Shown here: in pieces, positions 24,046-31,991 of the stretch | Layout of the letters: every line of letters begins with the position of its first letter | How positions within the stretch are numbered: the first letter of the stretch is position 1 | Source of the DNA: Ruminiclostridium sp. | GTDB taxonomy: Bacteria; Bacillota; Clostridia; Oscillospirales; Ruminococcaceae | Assembly (NCBI GenBank): GCA_017635095.1 | Contig: JAGBMA010000224.1 | Coordinates: forward strand, 1-32,668 | Direction of reading: 5' to 3' | DNA length: 32,668 nt | The notes under the pieces: model-generated | Database searches by the model: none | Told to the model about the DNA's origin: nothing | Seen by the model: only the letters and a program-made list of their open reading frames with translations | Program-made: the position numbers and the translations under genes

Positions 24046-25710
24046 TCATTCCTCGCCCTTCATCCATGTGCGTATGAGCTGTGCAACGATCTCGGGGTTT
24101 GAAGTCGAGAAGTCCCTGATCTCCTTCTTGAGCAGGGCATCTCTCGAAGCCTCGTTCTCGTCGCCGGAAAGGCTCTGGATCTCGAAATCGTAGTCTCCCT
24201 CGCTCTCGGCTCTTCTGCGCATTTCCTCCTCGTCGTAGGTGATGTTCGCGGCGGCAGGGTTCGCACCCGAGGAAGCCGCTACCGCAGCAGCCTTTCTTGC
24301 CTTCAGGCGCTTCTTGCTGGAACCCGCAGCAACAAGTGCGGTCACGAGCAGGATTATAAGCAGCAGACCAAGCGCTATGATGATGAACACGAGGGTATTT
24401 CTGCCGCCCTGTACGATAACTCCGCCGTCGCCTTCGCCGTCACCGGTCCTGTCAAGGGTGAAGTTCGTGGGTATGAACGATACCTTATCCACCGTTGTAC
24501 CGATGCAGTCCGCGATAAGCTTCTCCCAGTCGTCTATGTTCGCCTGTGTGAAGTTCTCCGGATCTCCGTCAACGATGACGGAAGCGGAGATGTTGTCGTA
24601 GCTGTAGCCGTCTTTCTCGACCTGCTTTATCGCTTCATTGACGAGATAGTGTATTTCATGCTGTGTTTCGTAGTAGAACTCATCGCCGTCGCCGATACGG
24701 AGCGTCGGGTAGTCCGGCGAGATATCGGAGTTGACCGTCGTTCCGACAAGACCGCCCTCTTCGGCATTACCGCCGCCTGCGGAAACGGTCTGCTCATCCT
24801 GCACCATACCGCCGTGAGTTCCTTCTTCGTCCACGGATGGGGTGTATTCCTTTATCTGGGCGACTTCGGCATCATAGTTGAGCCTTACGTCAACGCCTAT
24901 CCTGTAATCGGCGAAAACTTTTCTGAGCAGTTCGCCGAGCTTGGTGTCGAGAATGCCGGAGATCTCGTTCTGGAATTCGAGCCGTCTGTAGTAGAGTTCC
25001 ACCTCGTCCTCGCTGTCGAGGGCGTTCGCGACAGTCTCGGTAGTCAGGAGCTGGCCGGCGCTGTCGGTCACGGTGATGTTTTCCTGCTTCAATCTCGGTA
25101 CGGCAGTCCTTACGAGGTTATAGATGCCCTCAATGGTATTGACACTGAGGGGGTGGCTGAGCCTGAGAACGACCGACGCGCCGGGTTCGTCCCGGGTATT
25201 TGAAATAACGTAGTTGTCGTTTTCGGGTATATTGAGTATGACGAGCGCCGATTCAACGCCGTCGTAAGTCGCGAGGGTGGCGCGGAGGTTCTCCTGGAGC
25301 TGCTGGACCTGCTTTACGCGCTTGTCCGTCTCGGTGGAGAACATACCTATGCTGTTGTCCCAGATATCGTAGTTGAATGCGTTTTTCGGGTAGCCCTTTA
25401 CTGCAAGCTGAGCGCGCAGGGTATCCACCTTATCTGCGGGGACCATGATATCTCCGCCTATGTAGCGCACTTCGCTCTCTCCGAGCTCGCCCTGGAGCAC
25501 AGTCACGATCTCGGTCGCCTCTTCTGTGGTAGCGTTGCTGTAGAGCACGGCGTAGCGGGTTATGGAATTGATTATGATAAGGACTATGAGCGAAACTATC
25601 ACGACTGACGCAACAGATATTATCGCGATCTTTATCTTTTTGTCGAAAGCGTCCCAGCGGGTCTTTATCCCGCCGAAAAACTTGCCGAACATTTCTTTAG
25701 CTTTATCCAT
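24046..25710 (-). CDS. fliF: Flagellar MS-ring protein FliF
   Basis: A 554-residue FliF, forming the MS ring in the cytoplasmic membrane on which the basal body and export gate assemble. N-terminal membrane helix about 24-47, ring-building motifs through 50-280 (RYAVLYSNATTEEATEIV, GDIMVPADKVDTLRAQLAVKG), a variable acidic/glycine-rich stretch (about 285-340), third ring motif, a second membrane helix at about 435-458, and the cytoplasmic FliG-binding tail at 505-554 (FEIQSLSGDE... VAQLIRTWMKGEE). Length is normal. The tail is intact although a second copy of it is encoded by the next gene. It lies 47 bases after fliE. Confidence 0.97.
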   Translation of the reverse strand: MDKAKEMFGKFFGGIKTRWDAFDKKIKIAIISVASVVIVSLIVLIIINSITRYAVLYSNATTEEATEIVTVLQGELGESEVRYIGGDIMVPADKVDTLRAQLAVKGYPKNAFNYDIWDNSIGMFSTETDKRVKQVQQLQENLRATLATYDGVESALVILNIPENDNYVISNTRDEPGASVVLRLSHPLSVNTIEGIYNLVRTAVPRLKQENITVTDSAGQLLTTETVANALDSEDEVELYYRRLEFQNEISGILDTKLGELLRKVFADYRIGVDVRLNYDAEVAQIKEYTPSVDEEGTHGGMVQDEQTVSAGGGNAEEGGLVGTTVNSDISPDYPTLRIGDGDEFYYETQHEIHYLVNEAIKQVEKDGYSYDNISASVIVDGDPENFTQANIDDWEKLIADCIGTTVDKVSFIPTNFTLDRTGDGEGDGGVIVQGGRNTLVFIIIALGLLLIILLVTALVAAGSSKKRLKARKAAAVAASSGANPAAANITYDEEEMRRRAESEGDYDFEIQSLSGDENEASRDALLKKEIRDFSTSNPEIVAQLIRTWMKGEE

Positions 25711-25757
25711 AGGTTAATTGCCCCTTACGGGACGTCACTCCTTCGTCTCAGACGTTC

Positions 25758-26090
25758 TTATATGCTCATTCTCATTATCTCGTTGTACGCGTCAACGACT
25801 GCATTCTTTATGTTCACGAGCAGCTCCGTCGAGATCTCTGCCTTTGCTATGTTCATTTGTATCTCTTCGAGGTTGTCGGTGTCGCCGAGCATTATGTTCA
25901 TCATATCTTCGCTCTTCTGCGCCTGAGCTTCGTAAGCCTGATCCCAGAGCCCGGTGAGGGCATCGAGGAACGTGCCTGTTTTAAGCGAAGCCTCGGTGCT
26001 GTCCGGAGCCTCCGCAGCCTGCACATTACCGAAAAGTCTGTCCGCAGCCGCGATGGTATGTATCGTCGGCGACATTGGTATGATCTGCAT
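25758..26090 (-). CDS. fliE: Flagellar hook-basal body complex protein FliE
   Basis: A 110-residue FliE, the adaptor between MS ring and rod and the first substrate through the export gate. The C-terminal two thirds show the family pattern FLDALTGLWDQAYEAQAQKSEDM, then NLEEIQMNIAKAEISTELLVNIKNAVVDAYNEIMRM, which resembles rod-protein D0 helices. A TTG at 26096 is possible, but the ATG at 26090 has AAAGGA eight bases upstream and is preferred. It lies between flgC and fliF, the standard order. Confidence 0.95.
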   Translation of the reverse strand: MQIIPMSPTIHTIAAADRLFGNVQAAEAPDSTEASLKTGTFLDALTGLWDQAYEAQAQKSEDMMNIMLGDTDNLEEIQMNIAKAEISTELLVNIKNAVVDAYNEIMRMSI

Positions 26091-26118
26091 TGTCAATATC
26101 CTTTCAAGAACGGGTCAA

Positions 26119-26622
26119 TCACTGTTTTCCTATCGTAAGAGCCTTGTTTGCAATAGATTTAAGGCTGTTGAATATCGTAAGGTTCGCGGAGTACGACTGG
26201 GTCGCCGCGAGCATATCTATTTCCTCCTCTGCGACATCAACGTTCGGGCGGTAGTAGTAGCCGTCCTCGTCCGCGTCGGGGTGGGTGGGGTCATATACCG
26301 GGGTAGGCGGGGTCTGATCCTCGACGACCTGGGTGAGGAGAACGCCTTCCATGGTCTTTGTCCTTCCGCGTCCCGCAAGCCCGCGGAGTTCCTCAAGATG
26401 CTTTCCGAGCACAGTGCGGAATGATATCGCGCTCAGGCTCGTATCGGGGGAGCGGCGGTATGTTGTGTTTTCGGTGAACACCACGTTCTGCCGTACATAG
26501 GGTCCGCCCTCTGCGGTCCTTGTGGTGTCGGCATTGGCGACGTTCTGGGCTATTACGTCCATTCTCGCGCGTTCCGCGATCATGCCCGAAACAGCTATAT
26601 CAAAATTGCTCATAAAAGCCAT
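26119..26622 (-). CDS. flgC: Flagellar basal-body rod protein FlgC
   Basis: A 167-residue proximal rod protein. The N-terminal flagellar rod signature is clear (FDIAVSGMIAERARMDVIAQNVANADTTRT), as is the C-terminal helix (EEEIDMLAATQSYSANLTIFNSLKSIANKAL). The middle loop with QTPPTPVYDPTHPDADEDGY is somewhat longer than average (typical total 135-150). It is exported through the flagellar apparatus without a cleaved signal. ATG at 26622 with AAAGGA upstream; 20 bases after flgB. Confidence 0.95.
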   Translation of the reverse strand: MAFMSNFDIAVSGMIAERARMDVIAQNVANADTTRTAEGGPYVRQNVVFTENTTYRRSPDTSLSAISFRTVLGKHLEELRGLAGRGRTKTMEGVLLTQVVEDQTPPTPVYDPTHPDADEDGYYYRPNVDVAEEEIDMLAATQSYSANLTIFNSLKSIANKALTIGKQ

Positions 26623-26642
26623 TGTTCAGTTCCTTTCCCGCA

Positions 26643-27104
26643 TTACGACTTTCTCATCGCGGTACGCATCATGGTGAACTCGGAGTTTATCTGATTGATG
26701 AGAGCTTCATACTGGATAGCGCTCTTTGCGAACAGCGCCTCCTGGGTATCCGCATCAACGTTGTTGCCGTCGGGCTGGTCGGCGGTAGTTTCGTCCGTAT
26801 GTATCACGGAAGCGAGTTCGAGCCGTTTTCCGTCAATGGTAGGGGTGAATTCATAGGGCTTTTCGTCAGCTTCGCGCTCGAAACCCACGAAGCCCGTGCT
26901 GAACTTCTGTGTATTGTTTCCCGTATTCACCGCCGAAGCCTGTTCGAGTTTGTCCCTGAGGACGGCGGAGAAATAGAGGTACTTGCACTTATAGTCGGGG
27001 GTGTCCTGGTTAGCGATGTTCTGGGCGATGACGGCCTGCTGCTGTGACAGCAGCTTGAGTCCCTGGGTCGCTACGCGGAACGATGTGGTATCGAATAATG
27101 CCAT
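26643..27104 (-). CDS. flgB: Flagellar basal-body rod protein FlgB
   Basis: A 153-residue proximal rod protein and first gene of the flagellar operon. The rod signature is at residues 13-37 (QGLKLLSQQQAVIAQNIANQDTPDYK). The C-terminus ends in the usual helix (YEALINQINSEFTMMRTAMRKS). The ATG has GGAGG six bases upstream. A sigma-A-type promoter lies at 27181-27209, and the leader carries a stable hairpin (27127-27161). Order and orientation match the fla/che operon of Bacillota. Confidence 0.96.
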   Translation of the reverse strand: MALFDTTSFRVATQGLKLLSQQQAVIAQNIANQDTPDYKCKYLYFSAVLRDKLEQASAVNTGNNTQKFSTGFVGFEREADEKPYEFTPTIDGKRLELASVIHTDETTADQPDGNNVDADTQEALFAKSAIQYEALINQINSEFTMMRTAMRKS

Positions 27105-27126
27105 AAAGACCTCCGTTCATACAGCG

Positions 27127-27161
27127 CAGAATGTGAACAGGAGCTTTCCTGCCACATTCTG
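27127..27161 (-). promoter_or_regulatory. Leader hairpin of the flagellar operon
   Basis: Minus strand stem CAGAATGTG/CACATTCTG (9 bp), internal loop, then CAGGA/TCCTG with an AAGC loop. It sits about 12 bases after the predicted transcription start and ends ten bases before the flgB ribosome site, and has no U-run. It could stabilise the mRNA or bind a regulator; there is no direct evidence. Confidence 0.6.
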
Positions 27162-27180
27162 TTGTATTACATATATTTTC

Positions 27181-27209
27181 ATTATACTACATATCGTAAT
27201 AATTTTCAA
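27181..27209 (-). promoter_or_regulatory. Sigma-A-type promoter of the flagellar operon
   Basis: Minus strand TTGAAA (27204-27209), 17 bases, TATAAT (27181-27186). The operon therefore appears driven by the housekeeping sigma factor; I see no sigma-D/FliA-type motif here. Confidence 0.85.
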
Positions 27210-27246
27210 CATTTTTTTGTTATTTTTTTAATTTTTTTCGCAGAAA

Positions 27247-27972
27247 TTATTTCCATGTCCTGCTGAAATCAGGATTATCGGGAAGGCTCCGCCTGATGGG
27301 ACGCTTTTTGGGCGGCGGACGGAATTCATGCCTTTTCGGTTTCGGAAGCTCATCGAACTGCTTTTTCGCTTCGGCAAGCGCCTCGCATATCTTTGCGGGA
27401 TCGCCGAAGTATGCCGGGAACGCGGCGCCGGGGAGCTCATCGAAGCTCCCGACGTTGAGCCACATACGGTCGAATTCGATGTTTCCGCCGCGGACGTGGT
27501 ATCCGAGAAAATCGCTTTCCATGCCGTAATGCCGGATCATGCCGGTGATAACGAGCTTGCGCCCGTTCGGTGAGGGACGCGCCGACACGAAGCTGTCGAA
27601 GGGGATAAGGTAGAGCTCGCGGAACACCGCGTTTCTGCCGAGGATCTTCATTTCGCCGGAATAAACGCTTACGACCGCAGCTTTGAGCTGGATATCAAGG
27701 AAGGTATAGCGGCTGTGGCGGGAGGACCTTTTGTCCGCGGAAACGCTTGCGGCAAAACATATCCCAAGCCCCGACGCTATGAAAAGGAACGCGGTGAGGA
27801 GCATAGTGCCGGTGAAGCTGTCTCCGGCGGAGCTCTCGGGTCCGAGAGAGCCGAAGAACATCACGATGAACGATATGACAGCCGCCTCGGCAGCCACCGA
27901 ACCGACGAGAGTGAGCACCGTGGATCTGCGCCTGCGGTATCTCGCGGTCGAGCAGTGATAATATTTGCGCAT
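27247..27972 (-). CDS. Unknown two-TM membrane protein upstream of the flagellar operon
   Basis: A 241-residue protein I do not recognise. A short basic N-terminus (RKYYHCSTARYRRRR) is followed by two membrane helices (about 18-44 and 54-75), then a cytoplasmic domain of mixed strands (about 90-200, e.g. FLDIQLKAAVVSVYSGEMKI, LYLIPFDSFVSARP) that could be a bacterial PH-like fold, and a proline/arginine-rich tail (PKPKRHEFRPPPKKRPIRR). The start at 27972 has GGAGG six bases upstream; the longer frame to 28059 runs through the promoter. It has no terminator before the flagellar promoter 40 bases on, so some read-through into flgB is likely. Any flagellar role is only inferred from position. 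Confidence 0.7.
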   Translation of the reverse strand: MRKYYHCSTARYRRRRSTVLTLVGSVAAEAAVISFIVMFFGSLGPESSAGDSFTGTMLLTAFLFIASGLGICFAASVSADKRSSRHSRYTFLDIQLKAAVVSVYSGEMKILGRNAVFRELYLIPFDSFVSARPSPNGRKLVITGMIRHYGMESDFLGYHVRGGNIEFDRMWLNVGSFDELPGAAFPAYFGDPAKICEALAEAKKQFDELPKPKRHEFRPPPKKRPIRRSLPDNPDFSRTWK

Positions 27973-28018
27973 ACCCGACCTCCGTTCCTGCCGCAGAATA
28001 TACCTATATATAATACAT

Positions 28019-28047
28019 ATTATACGATATTTTTTCCTGTTTGTACA
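28019..28047 (-). promoter_or_regulatory. Promoter for the two-TM protein gene
   Basis: Minus strand TGTACA (28042-28047), 17 bases, TATAAT (28019-28024). The -10 is perfect, the -35 weak. Confidence 0.6.
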
Positions 28048-28199
28048 GCTTTTTCTCAAAATTTTGTTTTCTTTTAGCGTTTTCTACAAAAGAATCGCTT
28101 GTAAACCTGCCGAAAAGCGGGTTCGGTTGTGCATAATGCCGAAAAATGTGTACGATATGACGGTTTTACGCTTCCGATGAAAAAAATTGCGTGGTGCTA
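28048..28199. other. Divergent intergenic region, nothing further recognised
   Basis: An AT-rich stretch between the two divergent promoters. It holds a short CCGA/TCGG hairpin near 28115-28130 but no gene, clear operator or known RNA motif. Confidence 0.4.
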
Positions 28200-28229
28200 T
28201 TGACTTTTTTGTGCATTTTAATGTATAAT
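28200..28229 (+). promoter_or_regulatory. Promoter for the PilZ-GGDEF-ParA-ComFB unit
   Basis: TTGACT (28200-28205), 18 bases, TATAAT (28224-28229). Leader about 80 bases to the PilZ ATG. No strong terminator is visible between the four following genes. Confidence 0.8.
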
Positions 28230-28314
28230 TAATAATAAGCGGTCACGGGCGGATCATGAGAATGTCATGCTCCGCTCACTGTGCCGCAGGACTTTGAGTG
28301 AAGGGGGTGGCTTT

Positions 28315-29025
28315 ATGGTCGACAGAAGCGGTATTGTAAGCGTCAGAGTTACCGCGCTTGACGGAAAACTGCTGCTTGAAACAGACAGCGAACACTTCTC
28401 CTTTCCAAAGGTTTTCGTACACAATATGCCCGTGAACAATATCATAATGATAAAGAAGCGGGATCTTCCCGAGTTTGAGGCGGACTGCGGTGTCTATGTC
28501 ATAGCCTATATGAAGAACGGCGACCGCGTAAAATACCTCGGCAGAGTAAAGCTTTCCCTCGAAAACCAGCTCAACATACAGATCCGCGATGAGTTCGGCA
28601 CCGTTATGGAGGAACGCAGAAAGTACTTCAAGGTGCGCTCCGCCCTCAAATGCGTGATAAGCGGCTACGAGCGGGACGACACCGTTTATGAGTTCGATTC
28701 CCCTATGCTCGCCTTAATCAAGAACGTGAGCATCGGAGGCGTCTTCATAGAAGGCACGGATCCGCCTTTCAGAAAAGACGATGTGCTGCTCCTCAACTTC
28801 AAGGTCGAGAATGAGATCGTCGGTGCAGTCGTGAAAGTGCTCCGGCTCCAGCTCTTCAGCGACGGAAAACTTGAAGGCTACGGCTGTGAATTCGTCAACG
28901 TCGATAAACGAATGGAAGGCGTTCTCGCCAAACTCGTTTATAATATCCAGCTCCAGCAAAGGCAGGAAAAAATGGAAAAGGATCTCCGGAAGGAAGAAGC
29001 CCAGAAACGTATCAAAGGCAGTTAG
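28315..29025 (+). CDS. PilZ-domain c-di-GMP effector (YcgR-like architecture)
   Basis: A 236-residue cytoplasmic protein with an N-terminal YcgR-N-like barrel (about 5-95) and a C-terminal PilZ domain (about 98-212). The PilZ binding motifs are RRKYFKV (101-107) and NVSIGG (137-142). The second basic residue of the usual RxxxR is Lys here, which may change c-di-GMP affinity. The last 25 residues are a charged helix (QQRQEKMEKDLRKEEAQKR). YcgR-type proteins act as flagellar brakes by touching FliG/MotA when c-di-GMP is high, so the position beside the flagellar operon is fitting. ATG at 28315 with AAGGGGG upstream is preferred to 28267. It is followed by a GGDEF gene 68 bases on. Confidence 0.88.
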   Translation: MVDRSGIVSVRVTALDGKLLLETDSEHFSFPKVFVHNMPVNNIIMIKKRDLPEFEADCGVYVIAYMKNGDRVKYLGRVKLSLENQLNIQIRDEFGTVMEERRKYFKVRSALKCVISGYERDDTVYEFDSPMLALIKNVSIGGVFIEGTDPPFRKDDVLLLNFKVENEIVGAVVKVLRLQLFSDGKLEGYGCEFVNVDKRMEGVLAKLVYNIQLQQRQEKMEKDLRKEEAQKRIKGS

Positions 29026-29026
29026 C

Positions 29027-29042
29027 ACAGCCGGAAGGCTGT
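29027..29042 (+). other. Small hairpin between the PilZ and GGDEF genes
   Basis: ACAGCC/GGCTGT stem with a GGAA (GNRA-type) tetraloop, followed by only TTT. Too weak to be called a terminator; it may be an attenuator or mRNA-processing site. Confidence 0.4.
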
Positions 29043-29093
29043 TTCCCCGCGGCCGCGTGACCGCAAAATTTACATGATAGGAATGGTAGAGTT

Positions 29094-31064
29094 ATGAATA
29101 TCAAGGTAAAAACCGCCCTCAGGGCAATACTTATCGGCGCTACGGTAATACCGCTCATTGTGGTCGCTCTCGTCGCGACTCTCCAGATCTTCGGTTTTGC
29201 AAAGACCATGATCGGTGATGAATCCGCAAATGTGGGTGCAGCTCAGAGCGCTGTTGTCACCAATATCGTTGAGAGTTACGCAAACGATGTTACCGCTTTT
29301 GCCGCAATGGACACAGTAAACCGCTCCATAACCGACCTCAACAAGGTCAAGGACGGTCTCGATGACATAACCGCTGCACTCAAAAAGAGCGGAAGCGTGC
29401 TCGACCTCGTCGTAAGCGACAGCGAAGGCGGCGTTATCTACAGCTCCAAGGGTATTGCGGTAGGAACTCACTTCTTCGCACTCGACGACAACTCCGGTTC
29501 AAAGAGCTCCGCTTTCACATCGAAGTTCTTCCCCGGTGAATCTACATACGGCGCAGATGTGTTCGCGGTTACGGCTCCCCTCTCCGGCTCCGGTTCGGGA
29601 TTCGTTTCCGTAGTCGTTGATATCGCTAAGATCGCAGACCCCTTATCCAAAACCGGATTCCTCGGCAGCGGCAGATTGGTCGTTACCGATGCTGAGACAG
29701 TCGTAAACTACAACGGCGCGGCAGTTTCTTCCAACGCTGAACTCAGCGCGGCTCTTACTCCCGATATTCAGACCATGCTCTCAACAAATGCAAACGAAGT
29801 CGGCGAAAAGATCACAGAAGGTCAGTATCTCGGCGCCTACGGCAACGTAAAGAACACGAACTGGGTATGGATCTCGATCTATCCCGCTTCTGAAGCTACC
29901 GGTGCGGTGATGCTCGTATTCATCGTGGGTATGGTCATAATCGCAGCGCTCATTCTCGTATGTGTGCTCGTAATGGTCATAGCGACACAGAAAGTCATCG
30001 ACCCGATGCTCAATATGCTTTCGACTATGAAGGAGATCAACTCCGGAAACCACTCGGAGCGAATCACAACAGCTGGTATGGGCAAGGAATTCGCAGGTAT
30101 GTCCGAGGTGTTCAACACCATGATGGACGAATCGCTTATGAGCGAAGAGCTCCACAAGACGGTCTCCGATATTTCCGACAATATGCTCTTTGAATGGGAT
30201 TTCGCAAAGGAAAATATGTTCGTTTCCGACAACTTCAAGGAGAAGATCGGACTCAACGTTTCCGGTGCTACTCTCAATAACGGTAAATTCCTCGATTCGC
30301 TCATGGACGAGGACGATTCCGAGAAGTACAAGCGCGACATGAACACCCTCTTCAAGGATAAGGGCGATGTCGGCGGCGAATACAAGATCAAGAATGCAAG
30401 CGGTCAGGAAATGTGGGTATCCATGAGAGCACGCTGCATCACCGACCGTCTCGGCGAAGTTCTCCGTGTAATAGGCGTCCTTACGGATATCACAAGCGAA
30501 AAGAACGCAACGCTCAAACTTGCGGAGCGCGCAAGCTTTGACTTCCTATCTCAGCTCTACAACAGAAATACCTTCGAGCGCGAATTTGCGGCTGAGCTCG
30601 AAAGAAGCGTCGGCAAGAAGGTGGCTGCTCTGTTCATAGACGTCGATGACTTCAAGTTTATCAACGACCGTTACAGCCACGCAGTCGGCGATGAGGTCAT
30701 CAGATTCGTTGCAGATGTCATCAAGAGCAAGACCGGCGAGACCGGATTTGCAGGTCGTTTCGGCGGTGATGAGTTCGTTCTCTGCATCTCTGACCCGAAG
30801 CTTGTTGAAAATGTCGAAGTTCTTTCCATGGACATAATCGACGACCTGTACAGCGGCTACTACTCCAAGTCCGTTGATACGACCCTCAATATCAAGGCAA
30901 GTATCGGTATCGCGATCTATCCCGATCACAGCACCGACGGCAAGGAGCTTGTCGGCTGCGCGGACGCTGCGATGTACTTCGTTAAGAAGAACGGTAAGGC
31001 TAACTACCATATCTTTGTTCCCGAGGACAACCAGCTTGAGGGCAATCATTCCTACTCTCTCTGA
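29094..31064 (+). CDS. Membrane diguanylate cyclase: sensor-HAMP-PAS-GGDEF
   Basis: A 656-residue membrane protein. TM1 about 11-35; an extracytoplasmic Cache-like sensor domain (about 36-270); TM2 about 276-302; a HAMP-like linker (to about 350); a PAS domain (about 355-480, ending VIGVLTDITSEKNA); and a GGDEF domain (about 485-645) with FIDVDDFKFINDRYSHAVGDE and the intact catalytic RFGGDEFVL (motif about 557-561). It should make c-di-GMP from two GTP in response to an outside signal. No RxxD inhibitory site is seen five residues before GGDEF (GETG instead), so product inhibition may be absent. No EAL domain. The ribosome site is modest. Its product could feed the PilZ protein just upstream. 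Confidence 0.93.
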   Translation: MNIKVKTALRAILIGATVIPLIVVALVATLQIFGFAKTMIGDESANVGAAQSAVVTNIVESYANDVTAFAAMDTVNRSITDLNKVKDGLDDITAALKKSGSVLDLVVSDSEGGVIYSSKGIAVGTHFFALDDNSGSKSSAFTSKFFPGESTYGADVFAVTAPLSGSGSGFVSVVVDIAKIADPLSKTGFLGSGRLVVTDAETVVNYNGAAVSSNAELSAALTPDIQTMLSTNANEVGEKITEGQYLGAYGNVKNTNWVWISIYPASEATGAVMLVFIVGMVIIAALILVCVLVMVIATQKVIDPMLNMLSTMKEINSGNHSERITTAGMGKEFAGMSEVFNTMMDESLMSEELHKTVSDISDNMLFEWDFAKENMFVSDNFKEKIGLNVSGATLNNGKFLDSLMDEDDSEKYKRDMNTLFKDKGDVGGEYKIKNASGQEMWVSMRARCITDRLGEVLRVIGVLTDITSEKNATLKLAERASFDFLSQLYNRNTFEREFAAELERSVGKKVAALFIDVDDFKFINDRYSHAVGDEVIRFVADVIKSKTGETGFAGRFGGDEFVLCISDPKLVENVEVLSMDIIDDLYSGYYSKSVDTTLNIKASIGIAIYPDHSTDGKELVGCADAAMYFVKKNGKANYHIFVPEDNQLEGNHSYSL

Positions 31065-31157
31065 TTCAAAAGACTTTCACATTCGCGGCTTGTGTTTCGC
31101 ACTCAGCTTAACGGCTGGTGCTGCGCAGCCGCTTGTGTTTTAAAACGGCGGTAATCT

Positions 31158-31982
31158 ATGGCAAAAGTCATTACATTCACTAATCAGAAAGGCGGCGTCG
31201 GCAAGACCACGACTTGTGCGGGACTGTGCGGCTGTCTTTCAAAGCTCGGCAAGAAGGTGCTCGCGCTGGATCTCGACCCACAGGGCAACCTTAGTTTCAG
31301 TCTCGGCGCTGATACAGACTCCTCTTACACGATATACGACGTGTTCAAGAGCAGGGCTGATATTTACGATACGGTCCAGCACTGCGACTGCTGCGACGTG
31401 ATACCTGCAAATATACTGCTTTCGGGCGTTGAGCTTGAGCTTACGTCGGTGGGGAGGGAATATTTGCTCCGCGAACATCTCACCACGATCTCGGACGAAT
31501 ATGACTTTGTGCTCATAGACACTCCGCCTGCGCTCTCTATACTTACGATAAACGCGTATGCCGCCTCCGACCAGCTCGTGATACCTATGGTGCCGGAGAT
31601 ACTGTCGCTGCAGGGAATAGCCCAGCTTAAAGAAACGATCTTCGCGGTAAAGAAGTATTACAACCAGACTCTTGAGATACGCGGCATCGTTCTTAACAAG
31701 TATTCGCCGCGCCTTGTGCTCACGAAGGAAGTCGAAGAGCTTGCAAACATAATTGCGGAACAGCTTGACACAGATGTTTTCGAGCAGAAGATAAGCGGAA
31801 GCGTCATTATTGCGGAAGCGCCCGCGCACGCGAAGACGATCATAGAGTATGCGCCGCGCTCGAAGTCCGCGCACGAATACATGGATCTGACTTACGAGAT
31901 ACTTGGTATCGAGAAGCCGAAGCGTACTGTGCAGAAGCTCGGACGCGGCAGGCCTCCCAAGAACAGACCTGTGCAGTATTAA
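31158..31982 (+). CDS. ParA/Soj-family ATPase with a C-terminal AT-hook-like tail
   Basis: A 274-residue ParA-type P-loop ATPase. It has the deviant Walker A KGGVGKTT (11-18), Walker A' LDLDPQGN, Walker B FVLIDTPPALS, and the usual downstream VLNKY. These ATPases form dynamic gradients on nucleoid or membrane to position cargo (chromosome origins, plasmids, chemosensory arrays, flagella). The last 14 residues (LGRGRPPKNRPVQY) contain an AT-hook core, GRGRPPK, suggesting minor-groove DNA binding. No MinD-type membrane helix is visible at the end. No ParB gene follows; instead a ComFB-like protein begins nine bases later. The start has a weak GGCGG ribosome site. It could be a chromosomal Soj, but that is usually linked with parB near the origin. 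Confidence 0.9.
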   Translation: MAKVITFTNQKGGVGKTTTCAGLCGCLSKLGKKVLALDLDPQGNLSFSLGADTDSSYTIYDVFKSRADIYDTVQHCDCCDVIPANILLSGVELELTSVGREYLLREHLTTISDEYDFVLIDTPPALSILTINAYAASDQLVIPMVPEILSLQGIAQLKETIFAVKKYYNQTLEIRGIVLNKYSPRLVLTKEVEELANIIAEQLDTDVFEQKISGSVIIAEAPAHAKTIIEYAPRSKSAHEYMDLTYEILGIEKPKRTVQKLGRGRPPKNRPVQY

Positions 31983-31991
31983 GGAGACACA

